Positions 1 to 9,637 of a stretch of DNA of 64,000 nt are shown in pieces; position 1 is the first letter of the stretch; each line of letters opens with the position of its first letter. The translations under genes were made by a program, and so were the position numbers. Source of the stretch: JAAEPI01 sp964352625 (GTDB lineage: Bacteria; Bacteroidota; Bacteroidia; Cytophagales; Cyclobacteriaceae); NCBI GenBank assembly GCA_964352625.1, contig CAYGSD010000011.1, forward strand, positions 50,402-114,401, given 5' to 3'. The notes beneath the pieces were generated by a model. It worked only from the letters and a program-made list of their open reading frames with translations. It had not been told where the DNA came from and searched no databases.

Positions 1-1624
1 TGGTAAGGTCAGGGCTGATGATTTTCCATGATTGGCCTTCATCTTCCGACACATGTACATGCTGGCTGGTCGTGTAAAGTCGCTTTGGGTTGTGCGGTGA
101 AAAGAAGATAGGGAAGTTCCACTGAAAACGATATTTGAAACCCTCAGCTCCATGCCCCATCGGGTTGTCCGGCCACACGTTAATGGCCCTCACCTGATCA
201 GTTTTGTGATCTACTCTTGTCAAAAAACCGTCGTAACTGCCTCCGTACACCACATCATTGTCGCTAGGGTCAACTGCGATGTGAGCACTCTCTCCACCGG
301 CCGTACTTTCCCAATCACTCTCGTCGATGGTTCCGCCACCGATTCGGTGTGGAATGCGAACTGTCGAATTGTCCTGCTGTGCACCGTATATCCTGTAAGG
401 AAAAGCATTATCCGTGGTGACTCGATAAAACTGAGAGGTTGGCTGATTGTAATACGTGCTCCAGTTTTCTCCCGCATCGTAAGAGATTTGACCTCCGCCA
501 TCATCACCAATAATCATTCGCTGATTGTCCTCCGGTGCAATCCACAGATCGTGATGATCGCCATGTGGCGTGCGGTAGGACTCGTAGGTTTTGCCTCCAT
601 CCTTGGATTTGTGGTATTGTACGTTAAGCACATGGACTCCATCTTCATCTTGAGAGTCCGCATAAATCCGAGTGTAATACCAAGCCCGCTGACGGAGCTT
701 TCTCTCTTTATTTATCATTTTCCAAGTCTCACCTCCATCTTCTGATCGATAAACTCCACCATCCTTATTTTCAATAATGGCCCAAACGCGATTGGAGTTT
801 ACTGGTGACACAGTAACCCCGGAAATACCCCAAACTCCCTTCGGGAGGCCTTCATTCTTAGTAATGTTTTTCCATGTATCTCCGCCATCGGTACTTTTCC
901 AAAGACCCGACCCCTCGCCACCGCTAGAGAGGCTGTAGGGCGTCCGACGAATTCTCCAGGTTGTGGCAAAAAGAATTCTTGGATTGTTGGGATCCATGAT
1001 GAGGTCAACCACTCCTGCATCCGCATTGGCGAAAAGAACCCTTTGCCAACTTTTACCGCCATCGGTACTTCTGTAGACACCTCTTTCTTCCAAGGATTTG
1101 TACAAGTCACCCATTACTGCAGCGTACACCAAGTCCGGATTTTTTGGGTGAATACGAATCCTTGCGATGTGTCTTGAATTTTTGAGTCCTATATGTTCCC
1201 AGGATTTGCCGGCATCTACCGACTTATACATGCCGTATCCATAGGACACGTTCCCTCGCACGGTTTTTTCACCACCTCCCACGTAGATGACGTTATTGTC
1301 CCAGTCACTCACGGCGACAGCTCCTATAGAGCCGCCAAAGAAACCATCGGAAATGTTTTCCCATGAATTTCCTCCGTCCTTGGTTCGCCAGACGCCTCCG
1401 CCTGTGGTTCCCATATAAAAAAGGTTTGGAACACCCGAAACGCCAGTAACCGCTGCTGATCGGCCGCCTCTAAATGGTCCGATGTTTCTCCACTGAAGTC
1501 CATCGTAGAGCTCCTGACTGATTGCAGGTGAAGACGATGTTTTTGATTTGTTTTTTTGTGCGAATGCTTCTTCCGAAATGAAGAAAGCCAAGAGTGAGAA
1601 ACTCAGTAGTAAGATTCTTTTCAT
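1..1624 (-). CDS. Secreted Asp-box (BNR/VPS10-sortilin-like) beta-propeller protein, C-terminus missing
   Basis: The gene enters from the left edge, so only the first 541 residues are present. It starts at the ATG at 1624-1622. The protein opens with a Sec signal peptide (MKRILLLSF... ending AFAQ). The mature part carries many Asp-box motifs of the form S-x-D-G-G-x-(S/T)-W, for example TKDGGNSWE, STDGGKSWQ, STDGGDTWK and SEDGGETWK. These mark blades of BNR/sortilin-type beta-propellers. Full-length relatives in Bacteroidota run to about 1,000 residues, so roughly half is missing here because of the window edge and not because of mutation. Substrate is unknown; periplasmic or secreted location is inferred from the signal peptide. 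The family assignment is firm, the function is not. Confidence 0.88.
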   Translation of the reverse strand, partial: MKRILLLSFSLLAFFISEEAFAQKNKSKTSSSPAISQELYDGLQWRNIGPFRGGRSAAVTGVSGVPNLFYMGTTGGGVWRTKDGGNSWENISDGFFGGSIGAVAVSDWDNNVIYVGGGEKTVRGNVSYGYGMYKSVDAGKSWEHIGLKNSRHIARIRIHPKNPDLVYAAVMGDLYKSLEERGVYRSTDGGKSWQRVLFANADAGVVDLIMDPNNPRILFATTWRIRRTPYSLSSGGEGSGLWKSTDGGDTWKNITKNEGLPKGVWGISGVTVSPVNSNRVWAIIENKDGGVYRSEDGGETWKMINKERKLRQRAWYYTRIYADSQDEDGVHVLNVQYHKSKDGGKTYESYRTPHGDHHDLWIAPEDNQRMIIGDDGGGQISYDAGENWSTYYNQPTSQFYRVTTDNAFPYRIYGAQQDNSTVRIPHRIGGGTIDESDWESTAGGESAHIAVDPSDNDVVYGGSYDGFLTRVDHKTDQVRAINVWPDNPMGHGAEGFKYRFQWNFPIFFSPHNPKRLYTTSQHVHVSEDEGQSWKIISPDLT

Positions 1625-1748
1625 GGGTTAGGTTGTTGGTGAATATCAAATGAGAAATTTACAACCTAAAACCGAAAGTTGAAGACCTTATGTGTGGATG
1701 GTTGGATGGGTAGATTAGTGGATTGTCAATCGAATACATCCAGAATCT

Positions 1749-2087
1749 CTACGCTTTCTTCACAAACTCTGATTTAAGTGCCATGCTGCCAAACCCATCT
1801 ATTTTACAGTCTATGTTGTGATCGCCATCGGTCAGGCGGATGTTTTTAATCTTTGTTCCTGCTTTGATAGCCTTGGAATAGCCTTTGACCGGAAGGTCTT
1901 TTACCACTACCACATTATCTCCGTCTTGAAGAAGGTTGCCGTTGGCATCTTTGATGCCTTCTTCTGTCGGGGCACTTTTTTCGGTTTCGACGTTCCAAGT
2001 GTGCCCACACTCAGGGCAGTTGAGCAGGTTGTCCATTTCATATGCGAGCTTGGAGCTGCATTGCGGGCAAGGTGGGTAGTTTTCCAT
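1749..2087 (-). CDS. yjdM: YjdM/PhnA-family zinc-ribbon protein
   Basis: A 112-residue protein with an N-terminal zinc ribbon (CPQC near residue 8, CPEC near residue 24). The C-terminal PhnA domain contains KDANGNLLQDGD, VVVKDLPVKG and the highly conserved DCKIDGFG and LKSEFVKK stretches. It matches the E. coli YjdM (formerly PhnA) family over its whole length. Despite the old name the family is not proven to act in phosphonate breakdown, and its biochemical role is unclear. It lies 39 bases downstream of msrB on the same strand and may share its transcript. Confidence 0.93.
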   Translation of the reverse strand: MENYPPCPQCSSKLAYEMDNLLNCPECGHTWNVETEKSAPTEEGIKDANGNLLQDGDNVVVVKDLPVKGYSKAIKAGTKIKNIRLTDGDHNIDCKIDGFGSMALKSEFVKKA

Positions 2088-2126
2088 GCCGCAAGTTTAC
2101 TTATTTCGCAGATCAGCGTGCAGAGA

Positions 2127-2513
2127 TTATTTAAACCCCAGTGCTCCACCATTTATGCAATAGCGGATGCCCGTCGGCTTTGGGCCGTCAGGGAATACAT
2201 GTCCGAGATGTCCACCACAGTTTTTGCAAGTGATTTCTGTTCGGATCATGCCATGAGAAGTGTCTCGATGCTCATCGATGGCATCAGAATTAAGTGGCTC
2301 GAAGAAGCTTGGCCAGCCACAGCCTGAGTCGTACTTAGTGTCTGAGCTGAAGAGGGCATTGCCGCAGGCTGCACATTCATACACCCCTTTATCCTTGTTT
2401 TCAAGGAAGGGACCCGTAAAAGGTCGCTCAGTTCCTTTCTCAACAAGAATTCGGTATTGCTCTGGAGTTAGCTTTTCTCTCCAATAGTCGTCAGTTTTGC
2501 TTTTGTCTTTCAT
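2127..2513 (-). CDS. msrB: Peptide-methionine (R)-S-oxide reductase MsrB
   Basis: Reduces the R-epimer of methionine sulfoxide in proteins, repairing oxidative damage with electrons normally from thioredoxin. The 128-residue protein has the SelR domain: two CxxC zinc pairs (CAAC and CKNC), GCGWPSF, GHVFPDGP and the catalytic cysteine in RYCIN near the C-terminus. No signal peptide is seen, so it should be cytoplasmic. I chose the ATG at 2513; an in-frame TTG at 2537 would add eight residues rich in Gln and Asn that the family lacks. Confidence 0.95.
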   Translation of the reverse strand: MKDKSKTDDYWREKLTPEQYRILVEKGTERPFTGPFLENKDKGVYECAACGNALFSSDTKYDSGCGWPSFFEPLNSDAIDEHRDTSHGMIRTEITCKNCGGHLGHVFPDGPKPTGIRYCINGGALGFK

Positions 2514-2698
2514 GACTTGATTGTTCGATTGTTGCAACTAAAAGTACGTGCTAAAAGTTCAAGATGAAAACTGCCGTTGAGACGGCCAATGAGCATTAGA
2601 CCTTCGTTATTGTCCGTTCATCATTAATCGACAGAAACATGAAACAAAAGAAGGGAAATTTGTGTCTAACTAAGGATTAAAACTCAACTCCTCCTAAC

Positions 2699-3901
2699 AT
2701 GAAAAAACAGATCATTACTGTGTCCATTGGTATTCTCATTGTGTTTGTCGCATTTGGAGCAATGGGCTATTTATCAGGTCAAAGAGAAGAGCCTGAAATG
2801 AAAGCGCCACCACAAGCCAAAAAATATGTGGACACAAAAAAGGTAGCCTATCAGAATATTGAAACCCAAGTCACTTCTTATGGACGAGTCAGAACGGCCG
2901 AGACGATTGATCTAATCTCGGAAGTGGCTGGGAGAATGACGGAAGGGAGCGTTCGCTTAAAGGCAGGCCAGAAATTCAAGAAGGGTACGCTACTGTACTC
3001 TGTAGATGATGAGGAAGCATCGCTTACTCTCAAAGCTGCCAAGAGTACATTTCTCAAGGATTTAGCAGGCATTCTTCCTGACCTTAAGATTGATTTTAGT
3101 GATAATTTCAAAGCTTGGGAGACTTACTTCAGCAAACTCAGCATTGACAAAACTTTCCCTGATTTGCCGGAAACGAAATCGGATAAGGAGAAGACTTTTA
3201 TTGCTACTCAAGGCATCTATTCAAGCTATTATTCTATTAAGAGCAGCGAGGAACGCTTAAAGAAACACAGGTATTATGCACCTTTCGATGGTAGCATTTC
3301 TGAGGTTGTGATGCAATCTGGGGCATTTGTGAATTCGGGGACTAGAATAGGCAAGATCATTCGAGCGGGTGTGCATGAGCTTCAAGTGGCGGTGGAAACG
3401 AGTGATGTCGCTTGGATTCAAGAGGGTTCGCCAGCTGAGATTTATTCAGACGAAACACAGCAAAGTTGGGAGGGACGAATTACGCGCATCAGTGATTACG
3501 TGAATGAGAACACTCAGACTGTCGATGTTTTTATTACCATCTTCCCGAACGATCAAAAAATATTTGATGGACAATTCATGAGAGCGGCAGTGCCATCTCG
3601 CACCGTAAAGGACGGAATGATCATCCCTAGAAATCTTATCTATAATGGCAATGAAGTTTTTGTATTGAAAGACTCTTTGCTAAGCGTGGAGCGAGTAAAT
3701 ATTTTCCGTACCGATGAGGAGATAGCCATCATTAACGGACTGGAAGAAGGAGTCGATTTGGTCAGTGAGCCATTGATTAATGCACACAATGATATGAAAG
3801 TATTTAAGCGAGAATCAAAAGACATTGACTTGGAAACTAAGAATGATGATGAGAAAATGCTCTCTGAGTCAAAGGAAAAAGTGAGAACCGTTTCTAACTA
3901 A
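2699..3901 (+). CDS. RND efflux periplasmic adaptor (HlyD/MFP family)
   Basis: A 400-residue adaptor that links the inner-membrane RND pump to a TolC-type channel. Residues 5-27 form a single N-terminal membrane anchor. A lipoyl-like half motif follows (VAGRMTEGSVRLKAGQKFKKG), then a shortened alpha-hairpin, the second lipoyl half (YYAPFDGSISEVVMQSGAFVNSG split around residue 200), and beta-barrel and membrane-proximal domains. The C-terminus is charged. It is the first gene of a four-gene plus-strand set and ends 6 bases before the pump gene. The substrate cannot be read from the sequence. Confidence 0.92.
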   Translation: MKKQIITVSIGILIVFVAFGAMGYLSGQREEPEMKAPPQAKKYVDTKKVAYQNIETQVTSYGRVRTAETIDLISEVAGRMTEGSVRLKAGQKFKKGTLLYSVDDEEASLTLKAAKSTFLKDLAGILPDLKIDFSDNFKAWETYFSKLSIDKTFPDLPETKSDKEKTFIATQGIYSSYYSIKSSEERLKKHRYYAPFDGSISEVVMQSGAFVNSGTRIGKIIRAGVHELQVAVETSDVAWIQEGSPAEIYSDETQQSWEGRITRISDYVNENTQTVDVFITIFPNDQKIFDGQFMRAAVPSRTVKDGMIIPRNLIYNGNEVFVLKDSLLSVERVNIFRTDEEIAIINGLEEGVDLVSEPLINAHNDMKVFKRESKDIDLETKNDDEKMLSESKEKVRTVSN

Positions 3902-3907
3902 TTCATC

Positions 3908-6900
3908 ATGAAGACAATCAAAGACTTAGTTGAATATTTCGTCAAGTTTCCAATACTTGCCAACATCATTATCGCACTCACGCTGGTGGGTGGTGTGGTC
4001 ACGATGGTTTCTACCAAGAAGTCATTTTTCCCTACTCAGTCCGATAAGTTCATAAACATCCAAGTTGTCTACCCTGGAGCATCTCCTGAGGAGATGGAGG
4101 AGGGAGTCACCTTGAAGATTGAGGAAGCCATCAACTCCATCGCAGGGATTGAGGAGTTTACGTCCACTTCTTCCGAAAATTCGGCCTCAATTAGTGTGGA
4201 GACAGAGGAAGGATACGACATTGATGAGGTTTACACCGAACTGAAAAACGCCGTGGATGGCATCAGTTCATTCCCTGCTGGAGCTGAAAAACCCGTCATT
4301 GCCAAGCAGCGACAAAGAACAACTGCTCAGTGGCTCGCGCTGACGGGCAATGTGGATTTAAAAATACTGAAATCATACGCAGAGCAGGTTGAGGACGATT
4401 TGCTAGCCATCAATGCGATCAGTCAGGTCAGTGTTTCCGGTTTTCCTCCATTGGAAATTTCAATTGAAGTTTCGGAAGAAACGCTCAGACGGTACAATAT
4501 CACGTTCGATCAAGTGGCCAATGCTGTAAGAGCGAACAATCAGGATATATCCGCAGGATCGGTCAAATCAACAGATGAAGAAATCCTAATCCGTTCGAGA
4601 GCCAAGGAGACAGATGCGCAGAAGATTGCAGAAATCATTGTAAGAAGTAACCCTGATGGCACCCAAATTCTACTTCAAGACATTGCCACCATCTCGGAGC
4701 AATTTGCCGAAACGCCAAGCAAGTCAAAACTGAACGGTGAGCAGGCTGTTTTCATTGAAGTAAGGAAACTTGAGACCGAAGACTTGGAGGAAATTTCAAA
4801 AGCAGTAAATGTTTTTGTGGATGATTTCAATAAGAAAGCAGAGGGTGTCACGCTTCATATGACGTGGGATTTCATGAGCATGCTCAACCAGCGACTCGAT
4901 TTGCTGACCGGTAATGGAATTATGGGGCTTGCTCTGGTACTCATATCATTAGGTCTTTTCTTGAGTTTGCGACTTTCATTTTGGGTGGCTTGGGGTATTC
5001 CGTCCTCATTCCTTGGGATGTTTATTTTGGGATCTTTTGTGGGGCTCACGGTGAACATGATCTCCCTTTTTGGAATGATACTGGTTATTGGGATTCTTGT
5101 CGATGACGGGATTGTGATTGCCGAGAATATCTACTCGCATTTTGAAAAACATGGAAATCCAATAAAGGCGGCCGTTCAGGGTACCATGGAAGTGCTACCC
5201 GCGGTATTCACTTCTGTGACTACCACGATTATTGCTTTCACTCCGCTTTTGTTGCTGTCCGGTGGATTCGAGTTCCTTAGAGACATGGCCTTTGTGGTCA
5301 TATTTAGTCTCGCCTTTTCACTGCTGGAGGCCTTCTTTGTCTTACCGGCACACCTCGCCAGCAAGAAGGTGCTGAGAGTGAAGAAGGAGGACACGCGTAG
5401 CTACAAGATTCGCAAAGTGCTGAATGGAGGAATTGATTACGTCAGGTACAAACTGTATGGTCGCTTGTTGAGGTTCAACATGAGGTACAAATACATTACA
5501 GCTTTTGTTTTCCTAATCGCTTTTCCGGGAATTGTCATGAGTTTGGTGATGGGCGGTCAGATCAAATCGACCTTTTTTCCTCAAATCCCATTCAATAGTT
5601 TCAATGTGGGCATTGAGTTCAAACCTGGTGAGCGAGAGCAAAAAGTAGAAACGTACATTGAGCGGTTCGAAGACGCCATTTGGAAAGTGAATAAGGACAT
5701 GCTTGAAGAGTTGGATACGGACGAAGATATTATCAACAGCACGTTCACCAATATTGGTTTCTCAGGTCTCGGAGAGTCCGGTTCTCATACAGGAATGATC
5801 AATATTTTCTATCGTGAGCTAGATGAGTACGGCCTGAATCAATTTGATCTGATCAATAGAATCAGGGCGGAAATAGGCCCGATACCGGAAGCGGAAAAGT
5901 TTGTTATTGGAGGCGGAAATCGCTGGGGCAAGCCTGTGGCCATTCGCCTCAAAGGAAAAAACTATGATGAACTCAATGCCGCTAAGGTTTTCTTGAAGGA
6001 TGAACTGGCTAAGGTGCCAGAACTAAAAGAAATCCAAGATAATGTGCCTGTGGGAAGGCGCGAGATGCAGTTTGAACTGAGGCCTGAAGCTTACTTTTTG
6101 GGACTCACTCACAGCACGATTACGAGCCAAATGCGTCAAGGATTCTTTGGTGAGGAGGTGCAGCGTTTCATGAAAGGAAATGACGAATTAAAGGTATGGG
6201 TGCGCTACCCCAAAGAGGATAGAAAGAGCATTAGTCAGCTTGAAGATATTAAGGTGAAAACGACGGCAGGGCAGGAGATTCCATTGGAGCAATTGGCGGA
6301 ATACAACATCGAGCGCGGCGTTTCCGGCATCAAGCACTTCAATGGCTCCAGGGCGATCACCGTGGAAGCAGACATGATCGATCCTTTCGGGGAAGTGCCA
6401 CCGATTATCCAAAATATCCAGAACAATATCATCCCAAATCTGAGAGCAAATTATCCATCTGTAGTTATTGATATGGGCGGTCAGTCGGAAGAAAGCGCGC
6501 AAGCAAGTGCCGAGATTGGACTCTTCTTCGGTGGAGCATTTGTGATGATCATTTTCTTGCTCATGATCACTTTCCGATCGCTTTATCAGGCATTGATGAT
6601 CATTCTTATGATCCCGCTTGGTTGGATGGGAGCCATGCTCGGGCATGGTATTGAAGACTGGATGTCGCCCGATAAGCAGATGCCCGTTTCCCTACTTTCA
6701 GCATGGGGAATGGTGGCCTTGTCAGGAGTGATCATAAATGACGCAGTGGTTTTCCTAGCGAAATTCAACACCCTGGTAAAAAATGAAGGTTACACTGTAA
6801 AGGAGGCAGCTTTCAGAGCTGGTGTCGCAAGATTCCGTCCGATTATGCTCACATCCATGACCACCGTTCTCGGACTATATCCGCTGATAATGGAGACGAG

Positions 6901-7123
6901 TTTTCAGGCTCAGTTCCTCATTCCTATGGCGATTTCGGTGGCGTACGGCGTACTCATAGGTACCGCGATTATACTTCTTTTCTTCCCAGTATTGATCTTA
7001 TTTGTGAATGATTTGCGTGTGCTATTTACCTGGATGTGGACTGGAGAGAAACCTGTTCGAGAGCAGGTAGAACGGGTGATTATTGACGAGGAAAGATTAG
7101 ACGAATACACTAAAGCTGCTTGA
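3908..7123 (+). CDS. RND efflux transporter permease (AcrB-like)
   Basis: A 1,071-residue inner-membrane proton-driven pump with the typical duplicated layout: TM1, a large periplasmic porter domain, TM2-TM6, then the same again. The proton-relay acidic pair is present in TM4 (ILVDDGIVIAEN, near residue 399), and the second half has the matching VIINDAVVFLAK segment. Length is normal for the HAE-1/AcrB group. It sits between the adaptor and an unknown membrane protein, with tolC one gene further on. Together they form a complete tripartite exporter. The closest substrates (drugs, lipids or metals) are not decided by the visible motifs. Confidence 0.95.
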   Translation: MKTIKDLVEYFVKFPILANIIIALTLVGGVVTMVSTKKSFFPTQSDKFINIQVVYPGASPEEMEEGVTLKIEEAINSIAGIEEFTSTSSENSASISVETEEGYDIDEVYTELKNAVDGISSFPAGAEKPVIAKQRQRTTAQWLALTGNVDLKILKSYAEQVEDDLLAINAISQVSVSGFPPLEISIEVSEETLRRYNITFDQVANAVRANNQDISAGSVKSTDEEILIRSRAKETDAQKIAEIIVRSNPDGTQILLQDIATISEQFAETPSKSKLNGEQAVFIEVRKLETEDLEEISKAVNVFVDDFNKKAEGVTLHMTWDFMSMLNQRLDLLTGNGIMGLALVLISLGLFLSLRLSFWVAWGIPSSFLGMFILGSFVGLTVNMISLFGMILVIGILVDDGIVIAENIYSHFEKHGNPIKAAVQGTMEVLPAVFTSVTTTIIAFTPLLLLSGGFEFLRDMAFVVIFSLAFSLLEAFFVLPAHLASKKVLRVKKEDTRSYKIRKVLNGGIDYVRYKLYGRLLRFNMRYKYITAFVFLIAFPGIVMSLVMGGQIKSTFFPQIPFNSFNVGIEFKPGEREQKVETYIERFEDAIWKVNKDMLEELDTDEDIINSTFTNIGFSGLGESGSHTGMINIFYRELDEYGLNQFDLINRIRAEIGPIPEAEKFVIGGGNRWGKPVAIRLKGKNYDELNAAKVFLKDELAKVPELKEIQDNVPVGRREMQFELRPEAYFLGLTHSTITSQMRQGFFGEEVQRFMKGNDELKVWVRYPKEDRKSISQLEDIKVKTTAGQEIPLEQLAEYNIERGVSGIKHFNGSRAITVEADMIDPFGEVPPIIQNIQNNIIPNLRANYPSVVIDMGGQSEESAQASAEIGLFFGGAFVMIIFLLMITFRSLYQALMIILMIPLGWMGAMLGHGIEDWMSPDKQMPVSLLSAWGMVALSGVIINDAVVFLAKFNTLVKNEGYTVKEAAFRAGVARFRPIMLTSMTTVLGLYPLIMETSFQAQFLIPMAISVAYGVLIGTAIILLFFPVLILFVNDLRVLFTWMWTGEKPVREQVERVIIDEERLDEYTKAA

Positions 7124-7124
7124 T

Positions 7125-7841
7125 ATGATTGGAATGATGTATAAGGAAAAGTACAAGGAGTTTACCGATCAGGAAATGATTGTATTGCTACAGGACAATG
7201 CGCATTTGAACTTTGAGGCGAAGGTGCAGCTGGCGGAATGTTTAGAGGGTGGAATTCCTAATGGATATGAAGCCGAGTATCAGCAACTTATTGATTCGAT
7301 AGATCAGGAAAAAAAGGAACTCGACAATCTCAGCTATCTCGGCAACCTGGGATATAAGCTGAAGGAATTAGATGACCCGAAAAATTTCACCATCGGACGA
7401 TCCGGAACTGCAAAATTTGTGGATATCCTTACCTTAGTTATTGGATTAGTTTTGAGCTCCCAAATCACAGGAGTTGTGACAGGAGTTGTTGGTATTTTGG
7501 AAAATGGTATGTCGGCCGGAGCTTTCTTTGGTGTTCTTATTTTGGGCGTTTTGGCAATAGTTGGATTGACATTGCTGTTTAAAGGAATCATCAGAATTAT
7601 GAACCTTTGGAAGTTCAGCATCAAGAAAACAGACCTTGGGATCGAGATAAAAAAACGCTTAGATATTGGCGATTTGTTTGATCGTCAGATCGACCCACAA
7701 GGTCTGATGGCCATCCAGAGAGAAGAGCGAAGTGTGCTGGTATACCGAGACGGCTCTACCGAAGTTGATTTGCTGGAGACAAAAGCTACACACAGAGCCA
7801 AGCAAACTTTTGAAGCAATTAAGAAAAGACTTATTGCCTAA
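7125..7841 (+). CDS. Unknown membrane protein within the RND efflux operon
   Basis: A 238-residue protein not recognised as any named family. The N-terminal 80 residues are soluble and charged. Two strongly hydrophobic segments follow (about residues 98-121 and 132-155), and the C-terminal 80 residues are again soluble. It starts one base after the pump stop codon and ends 21 bases before tolC, so it is almost surely co-transcribed with them. In-frame ATGs at 7134 and 7137 are alternative starts. A role in pump assembly or regulation is only a guess from position. Confidence 0.8.
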   Translation: MIGMMYKEKYKEFTDQEMIVLLQDNAHLNFEAKVQLAECLEGGIPNGYEAEYQQLIDSIDQEKKELDNLSYLGNLGYKLKELDDPKNFTIGRSGTAKFVDILTLVIGLVLSSQITGVVTGVVGILENGMSAGAFFGVLILGVLAIVGLTLLFKGIIRIMNLWKFSIKKTDLGIEIKKRLDIGDLFDRQIDPQGLMAIQREERSVLVYRDGSTEVDLLETKATHRAKQTFEAIKKRLIA

Positions 7842-7862
7842 AACCCACTTACTACACTACTA

Positions 7863-9200
7863 ATGAAGAAGAAATCAATCTTTCTACTTGGACTCTTTTG
7901 TGTCCTACTTGCCACCGCACAGGAGCCACTTTCTTTAAGTGACGCCATTCAACTTGGGCTTCAGCGGAACTATGGTATTCTCATCGAGGAAGGCAATGTT
8001 GAAGTTGCTCGGAATAACAATAACTGGGGGCAGGCTGGAAAATGGCCAACGCTCACACTAAATATTAATCAGAACAACAGCCTGACAAACAATGTGAAAG
8101 TTGCAAACCCATTCTCTTTGCAAGGAGAGATCATCTCAAATAGTGTGACCCCTGCGCTGAATTTGAACTGGGTGCTGTTTGATGGTATGAATGTGAAAAT
8201 GTCTAAACGACGATTGGAACAACTACAGGCAGAATCTGAAGGCAATGCATCTATTGTGGTGGCGAATACCATTCAAGCAATAATTCTTGGCTATTACGTG
8301 GCATTACTTGAGCAGGAGCGTTTAGAGGAATTCGGAAAGCAGCTCGGCTTATCGAGGGACAAATTCGAATACATAAAAGTGAAAAGTGACCTTGGCAGTG
8401 CGGTCACTACTGATCTTTTGCTTGAGGAGGGGAATTATCTGACGGATTCAATCAGCTATATAAATCAGGAGTTACTTTTCAGAAACGCAGTAAGAAACCT
8501 GAATGTGCTCCTAGCCGAACCCAATGTGTCCAAAATGTATCAATTTTCTGATGTCCTTGAAGTACCCATGGAAACCTACGAGTTGGAAGATTTGAGAAAT
8601 CGAATGATTCAGGAAAATGTGGATATAAAAAGGCAGTACATCACCCAGGCTTTGCTTGGCACAAATACTGAGCTATCTCGTGCCGGTAAATATCCAAGAT
8701 TGGTATTTGCCATGGGTGCTTCGGAGAATCGAGGACGGAATGACCTGTCCAATACGAATCAGGGAGCAAATTTTCCTGATCCACTCACCTCAGTTACCGA
8801 CAATTACTTTGCGAATTTCACATTATCCTACACCTTATTCAATGGCGGGCAGATTAACCGATCCATTAAGAATGCAATTGTGAATGAGCGAGTAGGGCAG
8901 CTTCGTGTGGATGAACTGGAGAATTCTCTGGACAGGGATTTACTGAGTGCTTTGGATCAGTACAACATTCGTCAGCAACTGTATCAGATTAATTCACGAA
9001 GAGAGGAGGCAGCCAGAATCAACCTGGAGTTGTCGCAGCAGAAGTTTCAAAACGGAACGATCAATTCATTTGACTACAGAGATGTTCAGAATAATTACCT
9101 GTCTGCATCAATTCTTAAACTTCAAGCTGTCTATAATCTTATAGATTCCAAGATTAATTTGATGCGACTGACTGGTGGATTAATAAGAGATTTCCAATAA
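7863..9200 (+). CDS. TolC-family outer-membrane efflux channel
   Basis: A 445-residue outer-membrane factor completing the tripartite exporter. It begins with a signal peptide (MKKKSIFLLGLFCVLLATAQ). Two homologous OEP repeats follow, each opening with LSDAIQLGLQRNYGI-like or RDLLSALDQYNIRQQ-like helices and containing aromatic strand segments such as NFTLSYTLFNGG. NGTINSFDYRDVQNNYLSA is the typical C-terminal helix. The family forms trimeric barrels that cross the outer membrane and the periplasm. It is the last gene of the operon; the palindrome that follows belongs to the next module. Confidence 0.93.
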   Translation: MKKKSIFLLGLFCVLLATAQEPLSLSDAIQLGLQRNYGILIEEGNVEVARNNNNWGQAGKWPTLTLNINQNNSLTNNVKVANPFSLQGEIISNSVTPALNLNWVLFDGMNVKMSKRRLEQLQAESEGNASIVVANTIQAIILGYYVALLEQERLEEFGKQLGLSRDKFEYIKVKSDLGSAVTTDLLLEEGNYLTDSISYINQELLFRNAVRNLNVLLAEPNVSKMYQFSDVLEVPMETYELEDLRNRMIQENVDIKRQYITQALLGTNTELSRAGKYPRLVFAMGASENRGRNDLSNTNQGANFPDPLTSVTDNYFANFTLSYTLFNGGQINRSIKNAIVNERVGQLRVDELENSLDRDLLSALDQYNIRQQLYQINSRREEAARINLELSQQKFQNGTINSFDYRDVQNNYLSASILKLQAVYNLIDSKINLMRLTGGLIRDFQ

Positions 9201-9202
9201 GA

Positions 9203-9242
9203 TTACGAATTATTTCGCATCTTTCAGCGAAATAATTCGTAA
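9203..9242. promoter_or_regulatory. Double palindrome upstream of the RES-Xre pair (probable autoregulatory operator)
   Basis: Two perfect 16-base arms (9203-9218 and 9227-9242) form an inverted repeat around an 8-base centre. Each arm itself contains a smaller palindrome, CGAA-N4-TTCG, at 9206-9217 and 9228-9239. The centres of these lie 22 bases apart, about two helical turns. The structure ends 8 bases before the antitoxin start codon. This arrangement fits two dimer sites for an Xre-type repressor on one DNA face. There is no U-tract, so a role as tolC terminator is less likely. Confidence 0.7.
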
Positions 9243-9250
9243 CATTGGGT

Positions 9251-9637
9251 ATGGATTCTATAGTCAATGACCCAGCCATAAAATATCGAGCCGCCTCAGA
9301 GGGCATTTCAAAATCTGATTTGCTTGTGATCGTGGCAGAGACAGGCCTCAATCTGACCGAGTTCTCTAAGCTACTACCTACCTCCAAGCGCACCATAGAA
9401 AAATACAAGGAGAATGATGTACTCAGTCCTGCGATAAGTGATAGGGTGCTCCAGATTGCTTCTTTATACAATCAGGGTCGGTACGTTTTGGGTAGCTCGG
9501 AGGCCTTCAAAAGCTGGCTCGATGCACCCTTGATTGCGCTCGGTGGAGAAAAACCCATCCACTTCATCAACAACGACACGGGCATAGGCATGATCGGAGA
9601 TATTCTTGGCAGAATCGCTCATGGTGTGTATTCGTGA
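9251..9637 (+). CDS. Xre/MbcA/ParS-type antitoxin (DUF2384) of a RES-Xre toxin-antitoxin module
   Basis: A 128-residue protein with an N-terminal helix-turn-helix-like region (SKSDLLVIVAETGLNLTEFSKLL...) and a C-terminal toxin-binding domain of the DUF2384 type. The latter carries the typical end LGGEKPIHFINNDTGIGMI and LGRIAHGVYS. Family members neutralise the RES toxin and repress their own promoter. I chose the ATG at 9251; a TTG at 9245 also exists but lies closer to the operator. The stop codon overlaps the toxin start (TGATG), a sign of translational coupling. Confidence 0.9.
   Translation: MDSIVNDPAIKYRAASEGISKSDLLVIVAETGLNLTEFSKLLPTSKRTIEKYKENDVLSPAISDRVLQIASLYNQGRYVLGSSEAFKSWLDAPLIALGGEKPIHFINNDTGIGMIGDILGRIAHGVYS

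Noticed and set aside
1818..2327. 169-codon plus-strand frame opposite yjdM and msrB
   Set aside because: Shadow of two well-identified minus-strand genes.
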